Source of the DNA: Mariaggregatimicrobium sp964498785
GTDB lineage: Bacteria; Zhuqueibacterota; Zhuqueibacteria; Thermofontimicrobiales; Thiofontviventaceae
DNA: 28,663 bases
Assembly: GCA_964498785.1 (NCBI GenBank)
Contig: CAZCJL010000090.1
Location: 1-28,663, forward strand
Direction: 5' to 3'
Shown: positions 1-7,694 of the stretch, piece by piece
Layout of the letters: each line of letters begins with the position of its first letter
How positions within the stretch are numbered: position 1 is the stretch's first letter
The notes under the pieces: generated by a model
The model's input: only the letters and a program-made list of their open reading frames with translations
What the model was told of the DNA's origin: nothing
Databases searched by the model: none
Program-made: the position numbers and the translations under genes

Positions 1-170
1 TAGCAGTAGCGGGAATATCATTCATTCTGGCAACTGCTTTCAGCATAACGCTGTGGGTAACTTACATACCGCAGCTGTCAATGTACGGCGCAATGCTCTT
101 TGAATTCATAGGATGGGTATTCGTCCTGATAGGAGCACTGATGGCAATCGTAGCCTTCATAAAGAAATAA
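1..170 (+). CDS. C-terminal end of a membrane protein (5' truncated)
   Basis: The window opens inside a reading frame whose codons start at position 3 and end at the TAA at 168-170. The readable 55 residues contain two hydrophobic segments (about residues 1-20 and 33-52) joined by a short loop, and end in Ile-Lys-Lys, as expected for the last two membrane spans of an integral membrane protein. The start lies outside the window, so the family cannot be named. It converges with the small zinc-ribbon gene on the other strand. The T-rich stretch just after the stop (about 175-200) could act as an archaeal transcription terminator. That this is a real gene end is likely from the uninterrupted hydrophobic frame; its function is unknown. 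Confidence 0.6.
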   Translation, partial: AVAGISFILATAFSITLWVTYIPQLSMYGAMLFEFIGWVFVLIGALMAIVAFIKK

Positions 171-190
171 GCCATTTCTTTTCTTTATTT

Positions 191-379
191 TTACTTTATA
201 GTCATCTTTATGACTGTCCTGTTTATCTTGCCGCACTTCTTGCAGAAAATTTCCACCATCTGGTCCTTTTCCTTTCCCCTCAGATCATGGGGATTTAGTG
301 TAGGTATAAGTATTTCAGTTCTGGTCTCGCTGGAGCCACATCTCTTGCAGCATCCCAAATCTTCAAAAACAAGTATCAT
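191..379 (-). CDS. Small zinc-ribbon protein
   Basis: This is a 62-residue protein with two paired-cysteine knuckles, Cys-Lys-Arg-Cys-Gly (about residues 11-15) and Cys-Lys-Lys-Cys-Gly (about 46-50), separated by about 31 residues. That spacing is typical of a single zinc ribbon that takes up most of the protein. Such mini-ribbons in archaea are usually nucleic-acid- or protein-binding accessory factors, but no specific family is recognised. The ATG at 379 is supported by a GGGGGTG ribosome binding site 5-12 bases upstream and by a TATA element at 413-422. The gene stands alone, convergent with the membrane protein tail on the left. A chance ORF would be unlikely to have this spacing of cysteines plus upstream signals. 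Confidence 0.65.
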   Translation of the reverse strand: MILVFEDLGCCKRCGSSETRTEILIPTLNPHDLRGKEKDQMVEIFCKKCGKINRTVIKMTIK

Positions 380-412
380 CAGTACACCCCCATATTAAAG
401 TTTAAAATACAG

Positions 413-422
413 TTATATAAAG
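413..422 (-). promoter_or_regulatory. TATA-box promoter of the zinc-ribbon gene
   Basis: Read on the minus strand the sequence is CTTTATATAA, close to the archaeal TATA consensus. It is centred about 38 bases before the ATG at 379, which predicts a short leader of about 12 bases holding the GGGGGTG ribosome binding site. This is by inspection only. Confidence 0.4.
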
Positions 423-436
423 CTTTATTTGGCCCT

Positions 437-454
437 AAAAACCTTCCTAAAGGT
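437..454 (-). terminator. Hairpin plus T-tract after the small membrane protein gene
   Basis: On the minus strand ACCTT, a 4-base loop TAGG and AAGGT form a perfect 5-bp stem followed directly by TTTT. It lies about 30 bases beyond the stop of the gene at 483-764 and just before the promoter of the next minus-strand gene. The stem is short, so it may simply be a T-rich archaeal terminator. Confidence 0.3.
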
Positions 455-482
455 GTTTATTAAAACAATACATAAGGAGGTT

Positions 483-764
483 TCAAACGGCTCCGGAGGC
501 TTTTAAATCTCTCTTTCTGTTTTTGTGAATACCGTAGAGTCCGCTTCCTATGGATATGGCTGAAATTGTTTCCAAAAAAGGGTCTACCGAATTGTAATTA
601 CCGGAGCCGGAGAGTGCGTCAGCCGCAACAAGTAATCCGCCCAATCCGATTAGCCCCAAGTCCCTTTTGTTTGTTTCATACCAGTTTGTAATTTTATTCT
701 TGTACTCAAAGTCTTCTAATTTGTCAAAAAGGGGCCATTTTATAATTTTTCTTTTGTATTCCAT
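483..764 (-). CDS. Small membrane protein of unknown function
   Basis: This is a 93-residue protein. A charged, aromatic N-terminus (about residues 1-35) is followed by two moderately hydrophobic Gly/Ala/Ser-rich segments (about 36-50 and 63-80), and it ends in a basic His-Lys-Asn-Arg-Lys-Arg tail. It could be a small two-span membrane protein; no family is recognised. The ATG at 764 is well supported: the minus strand has a GGGTGAT ribosome binding site (768-774) four bases away and an AT-only TATA-like stretch at 792-806. It is the downstream neighbour of the phosphodiesterase gene but has its own promoter, so functional linkage is not implied. Confidence 0.6.
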   Translation of the reverse strand: MEYKRKIIKWPLFDKLEDFEYKNKITNWYETNKRDLGLIGLGGLLVAADALSGSGNYNSVDPFLETISAISIGSGLYGIHKNRKRDLKASGAV

Positions 765-791
765 TTAATCACCCTGTTACTATTAAATAGT

Positions 792-806
792 GATATAATA
801 TAATAT
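792..806 (-). promoter_or_regulatory. TATA-like promoter of the small membrane protein gene
   Basis: The minus strand reads ATATTATATTATATC, centred about 35 bases ahead of the ATG at 764. A GGGTGAT ribosome binding site at 768-774 lies between it and the ATG. The arrangement predicts a leader of roughly ten bases. Confidence 0.35.
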
Positions 807-813
807 GGTAGAG

Positions 814-1638
814 CTAGCTTATAAAGTTTTCGCCACGTGAAATACAGCTTTTTATGGCAAAGAAAACGTCCTGCGGGCTTTTAATTTCATTTTTTACGTT
901 TTTTTTCACGAGAATTGTATTTTCATCGTGGTCTCCTTTTATTTTTACGTTTGTTTTTCCGCCGACAGTTCTCCAGATTGTTTCTTTTGGAAAAGTGTTT
1001 ACCCGGGCTTCTTCAAAGGAGCAGAAGCCGTGGTCCGATATAATTACCAATCTGTTTTTTTCGTTTTTCAGAAATCCCGTATCTAGCAAAATACTTCCAA
1101 GGGACTTGTCCATTTTTTTGTACCACTCCAAAACCAAAGGTTCTCCCCAGTGCAAGTGTTGTATTCTGTCCAGAATCGTGAATACGGATATCAGAAGATG
1201 CGGCTCTTCACCCAAAAGTTCTATTGTTTTTTCGGTAACTTTTCTTAACTCGCAGTCCCATTCGTCGGGAGTTATGGGAAGTCCGAATCCTATCCCCCTG
1301 AATTCAACATTGTAATTGTAGGGGGGAAACACGAAGGGAACGTTTAAAGCCTTTGCAACGAATCCCTCCCTTTCCAGGATTTCCCATATAAATTCCACTT
1401 TTATATCCTCTCTGGTCTGTAATTTCCCGTTTTCCAGGTATTCCCTGTGTCCATGTTCTTCCGGTTTTTTCCCGGAGAACATACCGCACCAGACTGACGG
1501 AGAAAAAGGCCTTTCCTTGAGATGAATTGTGCCGGTATTGCATGTTTCCAACAGACCCCTAAAAACAGGAAGACTGTCTATATTGGGCTTTATTATTTTC
1601 CACGTCGCCCCGTCTATTCCCAAAACCAGGAAAGTCAT
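814..1638 (-). CDS. Type I phosphodiesterase / alkaline phosphatase superfamily protein
   Basis: This 274-residue protein shows the landmarks of the alkaline-phosphatase / nucleotide pyrophosphatase superfamily. They are an N-terminal strand ending in the metal ligand (LGIDGATW, Asp9), a nucleophile region aligned with the usual Thr-x-Pro-x-Trp (PFSPSVWCGMFSG, Ser46 likely taking the Thr place), an Asp in TILDRIQHLHW, and the Asp-His pair in IISDHGF. Archaeal members often sit beside glycosyltransferases and are annotated as nucleotide or lipid-linked phosphohydrolases; the substrate here is unknown. It has no signal peptide or membrane span, so it is probably cytoplasmic. It follows the GT-C glycosyltransferase by only 4 bases, implying a two-gene operon. 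At 274 residues it is shorter than many family members. Confidence 0.75.
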   Translation of the reverse strand: MTFLVLGIDGATWKIIKPNIDSLPVFRGLLETCNTGTIHLKERPFSPSVWCGMFSGKKPEEHGHREYLENGKLQTREDIKVEFIWEILEREGFVAKALNVPFVFPPYNYNVEFRGIGFGLPITPDEWDCELRKVTEKTIELLGEEPHLLISVFTILDRIQHLHWGEPLVLEWYKKMDKSLGSILLDTGFLKNEKNRLVIISDHGFCSFEEARVNTFPKETIWRTVGGKTNVKIKGDHDENTILVKKNVKNEIKSPQDVFFAIKSCISRGENFIS

Positions 1639-1642
1639 AAAA

Positions 1643-3187
1643 TTACCTTAAAGATATTAGGCGGTAAAACCTTATATTTTTTCCAACAAAGGTTTCGTTT
1701 CCCAATAACACGTTAACGTATTTTTTGTCAACAAACTCATACCTGTTCAAATGTTCCTGTCCGGGAACTTCAATTTCCATAAAGACAACGCAGTTGTTTT
1801 CCACCAGGGTTTTCGCAGATTCCTCTCTCATTATGTAATTCATATTAACCGGCTTTATACCCTTTAAAACAGTCAAAAAAGACGGGAAATCGGCTGCCAC
1901 ATAGCATCCGGAAAAATCCTTTTCTATCCTGCCAAAAAGCTCCATATCCCCCTGATGATTCCCGGGATTTACATAATTTATACCGGATATGAGAACAATC
2001 AATGCTATGAGTGCGTAAATAACCTTGGAAAACATGGTCTTGGAAAAATACCTTTCAACTGTTGCGAAGATGCCTGCGGATGTGAGAATGAAAATCAGGA
2101 TGAGGGGGACTAACATGAATCGCATTTGGAGAAACTTAAAGGAAAGGTACATGATTCCTATGGACAAAAAAGAGTATGCCAGAAAGAGGGAGGCTCCTCT
2201 GTTCCTTCTGTAAAGCCTTTTTAATCCGTAGAAAGCCAGAAACAGGAAAGCCAGCGTAATCAGGAAAGAGCTGAAATGTGTTAAACTGGCCACGAGGCCG
2301 GACAAATTTTCCGTTAAAAAGAAAAGGCCAAACATCTCTATGTTGGAATTGCATACGCCTTTGTCACAAGTCCCCATTTCCCACCCGAACTTGAACAGTT
2401 CGGTGAAAAGAAATATCGTGAACACCGATAAAGGGGGGATAAAGGGGAGAGTTTTTTTTCCTTTTACGAGTCTTTTCCTGTCGAGCAAGGCCATGGCAAC
2501 AAGGGGTATAAACAGCAGGCCGTTTTCTATTCTTATGAAGCAGGCAAATGACAGCGTCAGAAAGGACAGCAAAAAGAAGTTCCATTTTTTGGTCTTGTTG
2601 TAAAGTAGAAATGAAAATACAAAAAGCAATACAAAGAGGGAGGCGGACGCGTTAGTTTCCGCGGTGGAAGACCATACCAGATGAAACGGCAAGACTGTTG
2701 TGAAAAGCGAGGAAAGCAGGGATATTTTTTCATTTCTGAACAGGACGTATGTTGTTAGAAAAACCATTACTATGGACAACGCCCCCAAAAGGGAGTTGAA
2801 GTTTATAATCAGGAACCTGTTGAATCCGAAAAACAGAAACACCCATGAAATCAAGAGGGGCCATCCGCTTAACTTGTTGTATGCAATGCAATCCAAGCCG
2901 TTTAAGGTATAGGAACAAAGCTCGGATTTTCCATGAATCAGGATGTTTTTGGCTGATTCCATGTAAAAAAACTCGTCAACGTACATCAGATGCAGGTTGG
3001 GAACGTAGAAAATTCTCAAGACAAGCCCGAAAAGGAAGAGAATGGAAATCAAAACCCATGTTTGTTTTTTTATTTTTTTGAAAATTTTTTTTATTTCAAG
3101 CCTTTCAATAAAGAAGAAAACCGGTATTAGGAAAAGATTTATGTTAAGCACAACAGGCAAAAGTATTTCGTAAATTTCCGGATACAT
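1643..3187 (-). CDS. GT-C family membrane glycosyltransferase (ArnT/PMT-like)
   Basis: This is a 514-residue protein with about a dozen hydrophobic spans. The first extracytoplasmic loop carries an acidic Asp-Glu pair in MYVDEFFYMESAKNIL (about residues 70-85). This is the GT-C signature: family members use dolichyl- or polyprenyl-phosphate sugars as donors, and the acidic residues of this loop are catalytic. It probably glycosylates a lipid or surface protein on the outer face of the membrane. It is the first gene of a two-gene minus operon with the phosphodiesterase and is divergent from a UbiA-type gene. A second GT-C protein of nearly the same length (511 aa) lies at 22469-24004. The first loop of that paralogue lacks the Asp-Glu pair. 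Confidence 0.75.
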   Translation of the reverse strand: MYPEIYEILLPVVLNINLFLIPVFFFIERLEIKKIFKKIKKQTWVLISILFLFGLVLRIFYVPNLHLMYVDEFFYMESAKNILIHGKSELCSYTLNGLDCIAYNKLSGWPLLISWVFLFFGFNRFLIINFNSLLGALSIVMVFLTTYVLFRNEKISLLSSLFTTVLPFHLVWSSTAETNASASLFVLLFVFSFLLYNKTKKWNFFLLSFLTLSFACFIRIENGLLFIPLVAMALLDRKRLVKGKKTLPFIPPLSVFTIFLFTELFKFGWEMGTCDKGVCNSNIEMFGLFFLTENLSGLVASLTHFSSFLITLAFLFLAFYGLKRLYRRNRGASLFLAYSFLSIGIMYLSFKFLQMRFMLVPLILIFILTSAGIFATVERYFSKTMFSKVIYALIALIVLISGINYVNPGNHQGDMELFGRIEKDFSGCYVAADFPSFLTVLKGIKPVNMNYIMREESAKTLVENNCVVFMEIEVPGQEHLNRYEFVDKKYVNVLLGNETFVGKNIRFYRLISLR

Positions 3188-3207
3188 ATAGATTAATTAT
3201 TATTTTG

Positions 3208-3218
3208 TTTTTATATTT
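3208..3218. promoter_or_regulatory. Shared TATA element between two divergent genes
   Basis: The 49-bp gap between the divergent start codons (3187 minus, 3237 plus) holds one clear TATA element, TTTTTATATTT, which reads AAATATAAAAA on the other strand. Its centre is about 24 bases from the plus ATG and about 26 from the minus ATG, the distance expected between a TATA box and the first base of a leaderless archaeal transcript. One element could therefore serve both directions. Confidence 0.45.
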
Positions 3219-3236
3219 ACGCGGCGAATAAAAAAT

Positions 3237-4781
3237 ATGATTCTGCCAGGATTAATGAAAAAACTGGAAACCGGATACAAACTTAATTATTTGACAATAG
3301 CCTTTCTGGTTTTTTTGGCCATATCATTAAGGCTAATCCTTGAGCGCATTTTCTTTGAATGGTACTTTCCTCTTGATTATTACTACGGCATGGTCCTTGT
3401 AGAAAGGTTCGCGTTCCTGATTTTCACCTTCAGCGTTTCAACGCTTCTTTTGTCATACCTGTCAAAGGCCGGGGTTGAAAAAACCCTGAATTTTCTTTCC
3501 AAAACTTATTTTCTGATAACGATACCACCTTTAATAGACCATTTTATTTTTGGCAAAGCCAGTCCGTATAGTTATATAACTTTGGAAGGCTGGGTGAATT
3601 CCCTTTCCAGTTTTTTTATAACATACCAAGGCCTGTTTGGAACTGATTTTATTCCGGGAATTTTTATAGAATTCATTCTTATTTCCTTCTTTTTCTCCCT
3701 TTTCGTTTTTTATAATTCAAAATCCGCGCCAAGAGCCCTGGTGGTTTTTCCTCTGATACTGGGACTCTTTTCCTTTTTGGGAAGCCTGTGGATAGAGATT
3801 CTGGTACCTGACCTGACAAAAATGCATGAATATTACGCCGTTAAAAACCTTGGAATTGATTTTTACGTCAGATTTTATGTAGACCTGTTCAAAAGAAAAC
3901 TGGCTTTTATTTACTTGTCGCTTTCTGCGGTTATTCTGTTTTTTAACGCCTATAGAATCAATAAAAAAGCTGTAGGAAACATTTTAAAAAACACGAGGCC
4001 TTTCAGGGCATTTTTTTTCATTCTGATGTCAATGGGAGGAATTCTACTGTCCGGTAGCTTCGTTATCCTAAACGCAATTTCCGCGGCCTTGTCGGTTTTT
4101 TTCGTATGGGAATTTACCATTGTGATGAATGATTTGTCTGACGAGAAGATAGACAAAAGGCATTCAAGGCACCGGCCGCTGATAGGGGGAAAAGTAAAGC
4201 GCCTCGACTACATGACTCTGGGTATTTTTTACGCCGTTCTATGCATGGCATTCTCCTTTATAACAGGGCCCGGTCCCTTTCTTTTAATTTGCCTGTGCGT
4301 TTTGCTCGGGATTCTTTACTCCTTTAAGCCGGTGAGAATAAGGAACTTCATCTTCAGCACCTCGGTTCTGGGCCTGGCCTCTGTTGTGTGTTTTTTAATA
4401 GGATACCTTTCCGGATACGGCACCCTGTCACAAGGTATAATGCTTGTTTGTTTCATTATATTTCTGGTTTCATCCCTTTTGACGACTGTGAAGGACATAA
4501 AGGACTACAGCGGGGACAAAAAAGAGGGGGTACGCAACATCTTTACGGTTTTCGGAAAGAAAAAAGGGAAAAATATAGCTTCCGTAAACCTGCTGGTTTC
4601 TTTCCTGCTGCCCCTTGTTGTAATCAACAGGGCGGTAGATTTTATTTTCCTTTTTGTCCTTTCTTTCATTGCATTACGCGACTTCAAAAAAAAGGAAAGT
4701 GTAAGAAGAACCGTAATTTTTTCTTTCGTGCTTTTCATCTATTTTTTCATAAGGCTGTATTTTTACATACACCTTTTTTAA
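3237..4781 (+). CDS. UbiA-family prenyltransferase with an extra N-terminal membrane domain
   Basis: This is a 514-residue polytopic membrane protein. The C-terminal half (about residues 255-514) carries both Asp-rich UbiA motifs: NDLSDEKID at about 298-306 and DIKDYSGDKKEG at about 420-431. These bind the Mg-diphosphate of a polyprenyl donor. Archaeal relatives include DGGGP synthase (ether lipids) and heme/quinone prenyltransferases, which are about 280-300 residues long. Here an additional 240-residue hydrophobic region of about six spans precedes the catalytic part and is not recognised. The acceptor is therefore unclear; a DGGGP-synthase-like role is possible, not shown. The gene starts a plus-strand series and appears leaderless (TATA centre about 24 bases upstream). 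Confidence 0.7.
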   Translation: MILPGLMKKLETGYKLNYLTIAFLVFLAISLRLILERIFFEWYFPLDYYYGMVLVERFAFLIFTFSVSTLLLSYLSKAGVEKTLNFLSKTYFLITIPPLIDHFIFGKASPYSYITLEGWVNSLSSFFITYQGLFGTDFIPGIFIEFILISFFFSLFVFYNSKSAPRALVVFPLILGLFSFLGSLWIEILVPDLTKMHEYYAVKNLGIDFYVRFYVDLFKRKLAFIYLSLSAVILFFNAYRINKKAVGNILKNTRPFRAFFFILMSMGGILLSGSFVILNAISAALSVFFVWEFTIVMNDLSDEKIDKRHSRHRPLIGGKVKRLDYMTLGIFYAVLCMAFSFITGPGPFLLICLCVLLGILYSFKPVRIRNFIFSTSVLGLASVVCFLIGYLSGYGTLSQGIMLVCFIIFLVSSLLTTVKDIKDYSGDKKEGVRNIFTVFGKKKGKNIASVNLLVSFLLPLVVINRAVDFIFLFVLSFIALRDFKKKESVRRTVIFSFVLFIYFFIRLYFYIHLF

Positions 4782-4793
4782 TTCCTTTCCCGA

Positions 4794-4803
4794 TTTTATA
4801 TTA
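4794..4803 (+). promoter_or_regulatory. TATA element that decides the next start codon
   Basis: TTTTATATTA is centred about 25 bases before the ATG at 4824 but only about 16 before the ATG at 4815. If the transcript is leaderless, as the spacing suggests for several neighbours, the true start is the ATG at 4824. Confidence 0.35.
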
Positions 4804-4823
4804 ATACCTAAGAGATGTGTTTT

Positions 4824-5567
4824 ATGCTAAATAAACTGACAAAAGGTTACGCATCGTTAATAAAGGAAATGTTTTTCATGGAGAACAGGGGTGAATTCCT
4901 TAAGCTGGATATGAGCGTTGCGCGGGTTTTTTTAATAACGGGCCTGATAGGACTTTCAAGAAATTTTATGGAATTTATTCTCGGTATCACGCCGTCAAAA
5001 AATTGGTACACACTAAAAATGGACATAAACTTCGTGATGTTTTTCTACCCCATATATTTCTGTTTTTTCGGAGCCTTTATAATCCACCTGATATCCAAAA
5101 AGTTTAATAAGGAAATACCTTACAAAAAGCTATTCTCTTTTTTATTCCACGTTCAAATCTTACATCTTTTTATCCCCCTTATAGACTTCGTTGCCTTTGC
5201 CTTCAACCTGCCCTTCAGTTTCGATATATTCCCCTTTACCATACGGAATGAATATTTTTTCTCGACTTTGTATATGTCTTTGGGCATAATAAGCGGCTGG
5301 GTTATCGCTTTTTATATAACTACAAAAGTCTTTACGAAGCACTTCAGGATAAGCTTGGCCAGTACGCTGCTTATTCTTCTTATAAGCTTTAATTTCATGT
5401 ACTGGCCTATATACCACCTTTTCCCGACTTTCAATACGTTATTCAACTTCATTTTCGGTATTTCCGAAGTCGATTTATACGGCAATTTCTGGGGCTACGG
5501 AATGTTCTTTGTCCTCTGTTCTTTGATCGGGGTTTTTTACTATAAAAAGATGGAAAGAATTAACTGA
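4824..5567 (+). CDS. Polytopic membrane protein, possibly Yip1-like
   Basis: This is a 247-residue protein with about five or six hydrophobic segments spread over its length (first at about residues 27-45, last near the C-terminus). It has a short basic N-terminus and ends in Tyr-Tyr-Lys-Lys-Met-Glu. The general layout resembles archaeal Yip1-domain membrane proteins, but no diagnostic motif is visible, so function is unassigned. I prefer the ATG at 4824 over the in-frame ATG at 4815 because the TATA element sits 25 bases before it. The gene lies between a UbiA-like enzyme and a spermidine-synthase-like membrane protein, all on the same strand with 33-38 base gaps. Confidence 0.6.
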   Translation: MLNKLTKGYASLIKEMFFMENRGEFLKLDMSVARVFLITGLIGLSRNFMEFILGITPSKNWYTLKMDINFVMFFYPIYFCFFGAFIIHLISKKFNKEIPYKKLFSFLFHVQILHLFIPLIDFVAFAFNLPFSFDIFPFTIRNEYFFSTLYMSLGIISGWVIAFYITTKVFTKHFRISLASTLLILLISFNFMYWPIYHLFPTFNTLFNFIFGISEVDLYGNFWGYGMFFVLCSLIGVFYYKKMERIN

Positions 5568-5577
5568 CGTTAAATCA

Positions 5578-5587
5578 ATTTATACGT
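5578..5587 (+). promoter_or_regulatory. TATA element for the spermidine-synthase-like gene
   Basis: ATTTATACGT is centred about 24 bases ahead of the ATG at 5606, the spacing of a leaderless archaeal transcript. No ribosome binding site is visible between the two. Confidence 0.35.
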
Positions 5588-5605
5588 ACCCGCGGAAAAA
5601 TTAAT

Positions 5606-7648
5606 ATGTCCCCGAGACAGATGGCCTTGTTTCTGTTTGTTTTCAGTTTTATAAACGCCGTTTATGAGATAGCTATAATAAAGGAGCTGTCGGTTTCCAT
5701 CCCCCTCAGATTCGCGGTAAACATAATAATCGGTCTGGGCCTTTTTGGAATAGCTTTCGGGTCTTATCTGGGCAAATTCGTGGGAAAAAAGGAATTTGAA
5801 TACACGGGATTGCTTAATGGATTTGCAGTTCTTTCGGGGTTTTTTATGGTATTGCTTATCCCCTTTTCATTTACCACGGACTACTACCAGTGGATAAGTA
5901 CCATTCCTCTTGGCACAGTTGCTTTGCCCCCCTTTTTGACGCTGGGGATTATATACGCCAGTATCTATTCAAAAATAGTTTCCGAAAGAAAAGAAAAGAC
6001 AGGCCTTCTGGTGGCATGCAGCCTTTTTGGCTTTGGGGCAGGAAGCCTTTTTACCGCGCTTTCTGTGAACTTTTTAACCCCGGAAGTTCTTATACTCTCT
6101 CTGGTACCGCTTTCTTTAGTAACACTTAAAAAATACAGGTATCGGCTAATTTTTTTAGCTCTGGCGCTAATGCTTGTTTTTTCGGCGTGCGGGCTTACGG
6201 AAAACCTTAGGAGCAAGGAAAAGTTTTTCTGGTCCGATGTTACCGACCCGGAACTGGTCTACAGCGAATGGTCAAGATATCATAAGATAGAAATATTCGA
6301 ATACAATGGGAATTGTCTTGCAGTTCTTTACAACTCGCTTCAGCAATTCTCTGCATGCAGGAAAGAGAACTACCTGTCTGAAATAAGGGGTAAAATATAC
6401 AGCAGTTTTATTCAGGAAAAGGATGAAATTCTGATACTGGGCTCCGGCTCCGGCTGGGGCGTATCCACGGCTCTTGAGAGCGGGTCTGGGAGCATAACAG
6501 CCGTGGAGATAGATGAAAAAATAGTGGAGTTATTCAGGGGGGATTTGAGCGAATATAACGGCAACGTATACAAAGACCCTGAAGTAAAGGTAATTTCTCA
6601 GGAGGGAAGGGCTTTTCTGGATTTCACTTCAAAAAAATACGATGTTATAATTTTTGAGGGCACGGGATTTACGATAGCTTCCGTTCCCAAATCAACGAGC
6701 ATAGAAAATTATTTGTATACCATTGAAGGCCTGGAGAAGTGCGTTTCCAGCCTGAAAGAGAACGGAACGCTTGTTCTAATGTCACAGGCCCCTCCCCACA
6801 GAATAGTAAGTACACTGGGAGGACTGAATCTGGAAAGCGGAGCCTTCAGGTTCAACATAACCGGTTATCCTGAAGTGTCTTTTTATCTGATTGCCACAGG
6901 AAAAAACAAAGAGCGTGTTAAAGACATATCAGGGGAGCTCAATCACTTGGACTTCTCCGAAGACGTTTTTTCGGAAATGAAAACAGTGCCCGTTGTAACG
7001 GATGACAGGCCCTTTTTCCATCTTTACGTGGAGCATTTCACGAACATTTTTTTCAGGATAGTTCTTCTGCCTCTTCTTGCGGTGTTTTTTGTAGTTATTT
7101 TACTGGCGAATTTTTTCAAAAAAATAAGTTTCAAGACGCCTGCGTTCTTCTTTCTTGTTGGAATCAGTTTTTTGCTTTTGGAACTCTTTGTCCTGAACAA
7201 AATGAGATACCTTTTCGGCGACCCCGTTACCACGGTAACAGTTGGGCTGTTGCTTTTTACATCCTTTGCGGCGGCGGGGAGTTTTTATTCTGACAGGTTG
7301 AAAATAAAAAAATTTCCCGTGAGATTTTTGTTGCTTTTTTTCCTGTCTTCCGTATTTTTACTTTTTAGTCTGGAGAATCTTCCATTTTACTCTCCCAACT
7401 TCCTTTTTAAACTCCTTTTCTCCGCTGCCGCTCTTTTCCCGCTTTCATTTATGGTAGGCACGCTCTTTCCTACGGGGTTGAGGGGGGTTAAACCCAAAAA
7501 CGTATACCTGGCTTATGCGGCAGACGCTGTTGGAAGCGGGATGGGTTTGCTTGTTTTCATGACGGTTTCCGTGTTTTACGGATTTTTCTGGAGTTTCCTT
7601 CTTTTTAACGCATTTTTTGCGCTGGCCTTGTTCCTTATTTTAAGGTGA
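5606..7648 (+). CDS. Membrane-embedded spermidine-synthase-like methyltransferase-fold protein
   Basis: This 680-residue protein has three parts. About six hydrophobic spans occupy residues 1-195. A soluble spermidine-synthase / Rossmann-methyltransferase domain covers about 205-470, with the nucleotide loop ILGSGSGWG (275-283), a VEID acidic strand end that binds the cofactor, and an IIFEGTG strand in place of the usual Asp-containing motif. A further set of about seven spans fills 470-680. Such MFS-like/spermidine synthase fusions are widespread in bacteria and archaea, and their substrates are mostly unknown. The expected Asp that deprotonates the amine in true spermidine synthases is Glu here (FEGTG). 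The substrate may therefore differ, and polyamine synthesis should not be assumed. It is followed by a Yip1-like gene 46 bases on. Confidence 0.7.
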   Translation: MSPRQMALFLFVFSFINAVYEIAIIKELSVSIPLRFAVNIIIGLGLFGIAFGSYLGKFVGKKEFEYTGLLNGFAVLSGFFMVLLIPFSFTTDYYQWISTIPLGTVALPPFLTLGIIYASIYSKIVSERKEKTGLLVACSLFGFGAGSLFTALSVNFLTPEVLILSLVPLSLVTLKKYRYRLIFLALALMLVFSACGLTENLRSKEKFFWSDVTDPELVYSEWSRYHKIEIFEYNGNCLAVLYNSLQQFSACRKENYLSEIRGKIYSSFIQEKDEILILGSGSGWGVSTALESGSGSITAVEIDEKIVELFRGDLSEYNGNVYKDPEVKVISQEGRAFLDFTSKKYDVIIFEGTGFTIASVPKSTSIENYLYTIEGLEKCVSSLKENGTLVLMSQAPPHRIVSTLGGLNLESGAFRFNITGYPEVSFYLIATGKNKERVKDISGELNHLDFSEDVFSEMKTVPVVTDDRPFFHLYVEHFTNIFFRIVLLPLLAVFFVVILLANFFKKISFKTPAFFFLVGISFLLLELFVLNKMRYLFGDPVTTVTVGLLLFTSFAAAGSFYSDRLKIKKFPVRFLLLFFLSSVFLLFSLENLPFYSPNFLFKLLFSAAALFPLSFMVGTLFPTGLRGVKPKNVYLAYAADAVGSGMGLLVFMTVSVFYGFFWSFLLFNAFFALALFLILR

Positions 7649-7694
7649 TATATTAATTTTTATAGGCAGATTTTCAATAAATTATTGGATAAAC

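Noticed and set aside
113..398. Plus-strand ORFs of 61-62 aa overlapping the zinc ribbon
   Set aside because: No ribosome binding site or domain, and they overlap the better supported minus-strand zinc-ribbon gene.
472..484. AAGGAGG sequence on the plus strand at 474-480
   Set aside because: It looks like a strong ribosome binding site, but no plausible plus-strand start and ORF follow it. It is probably chance or part of the region after the minus gene.
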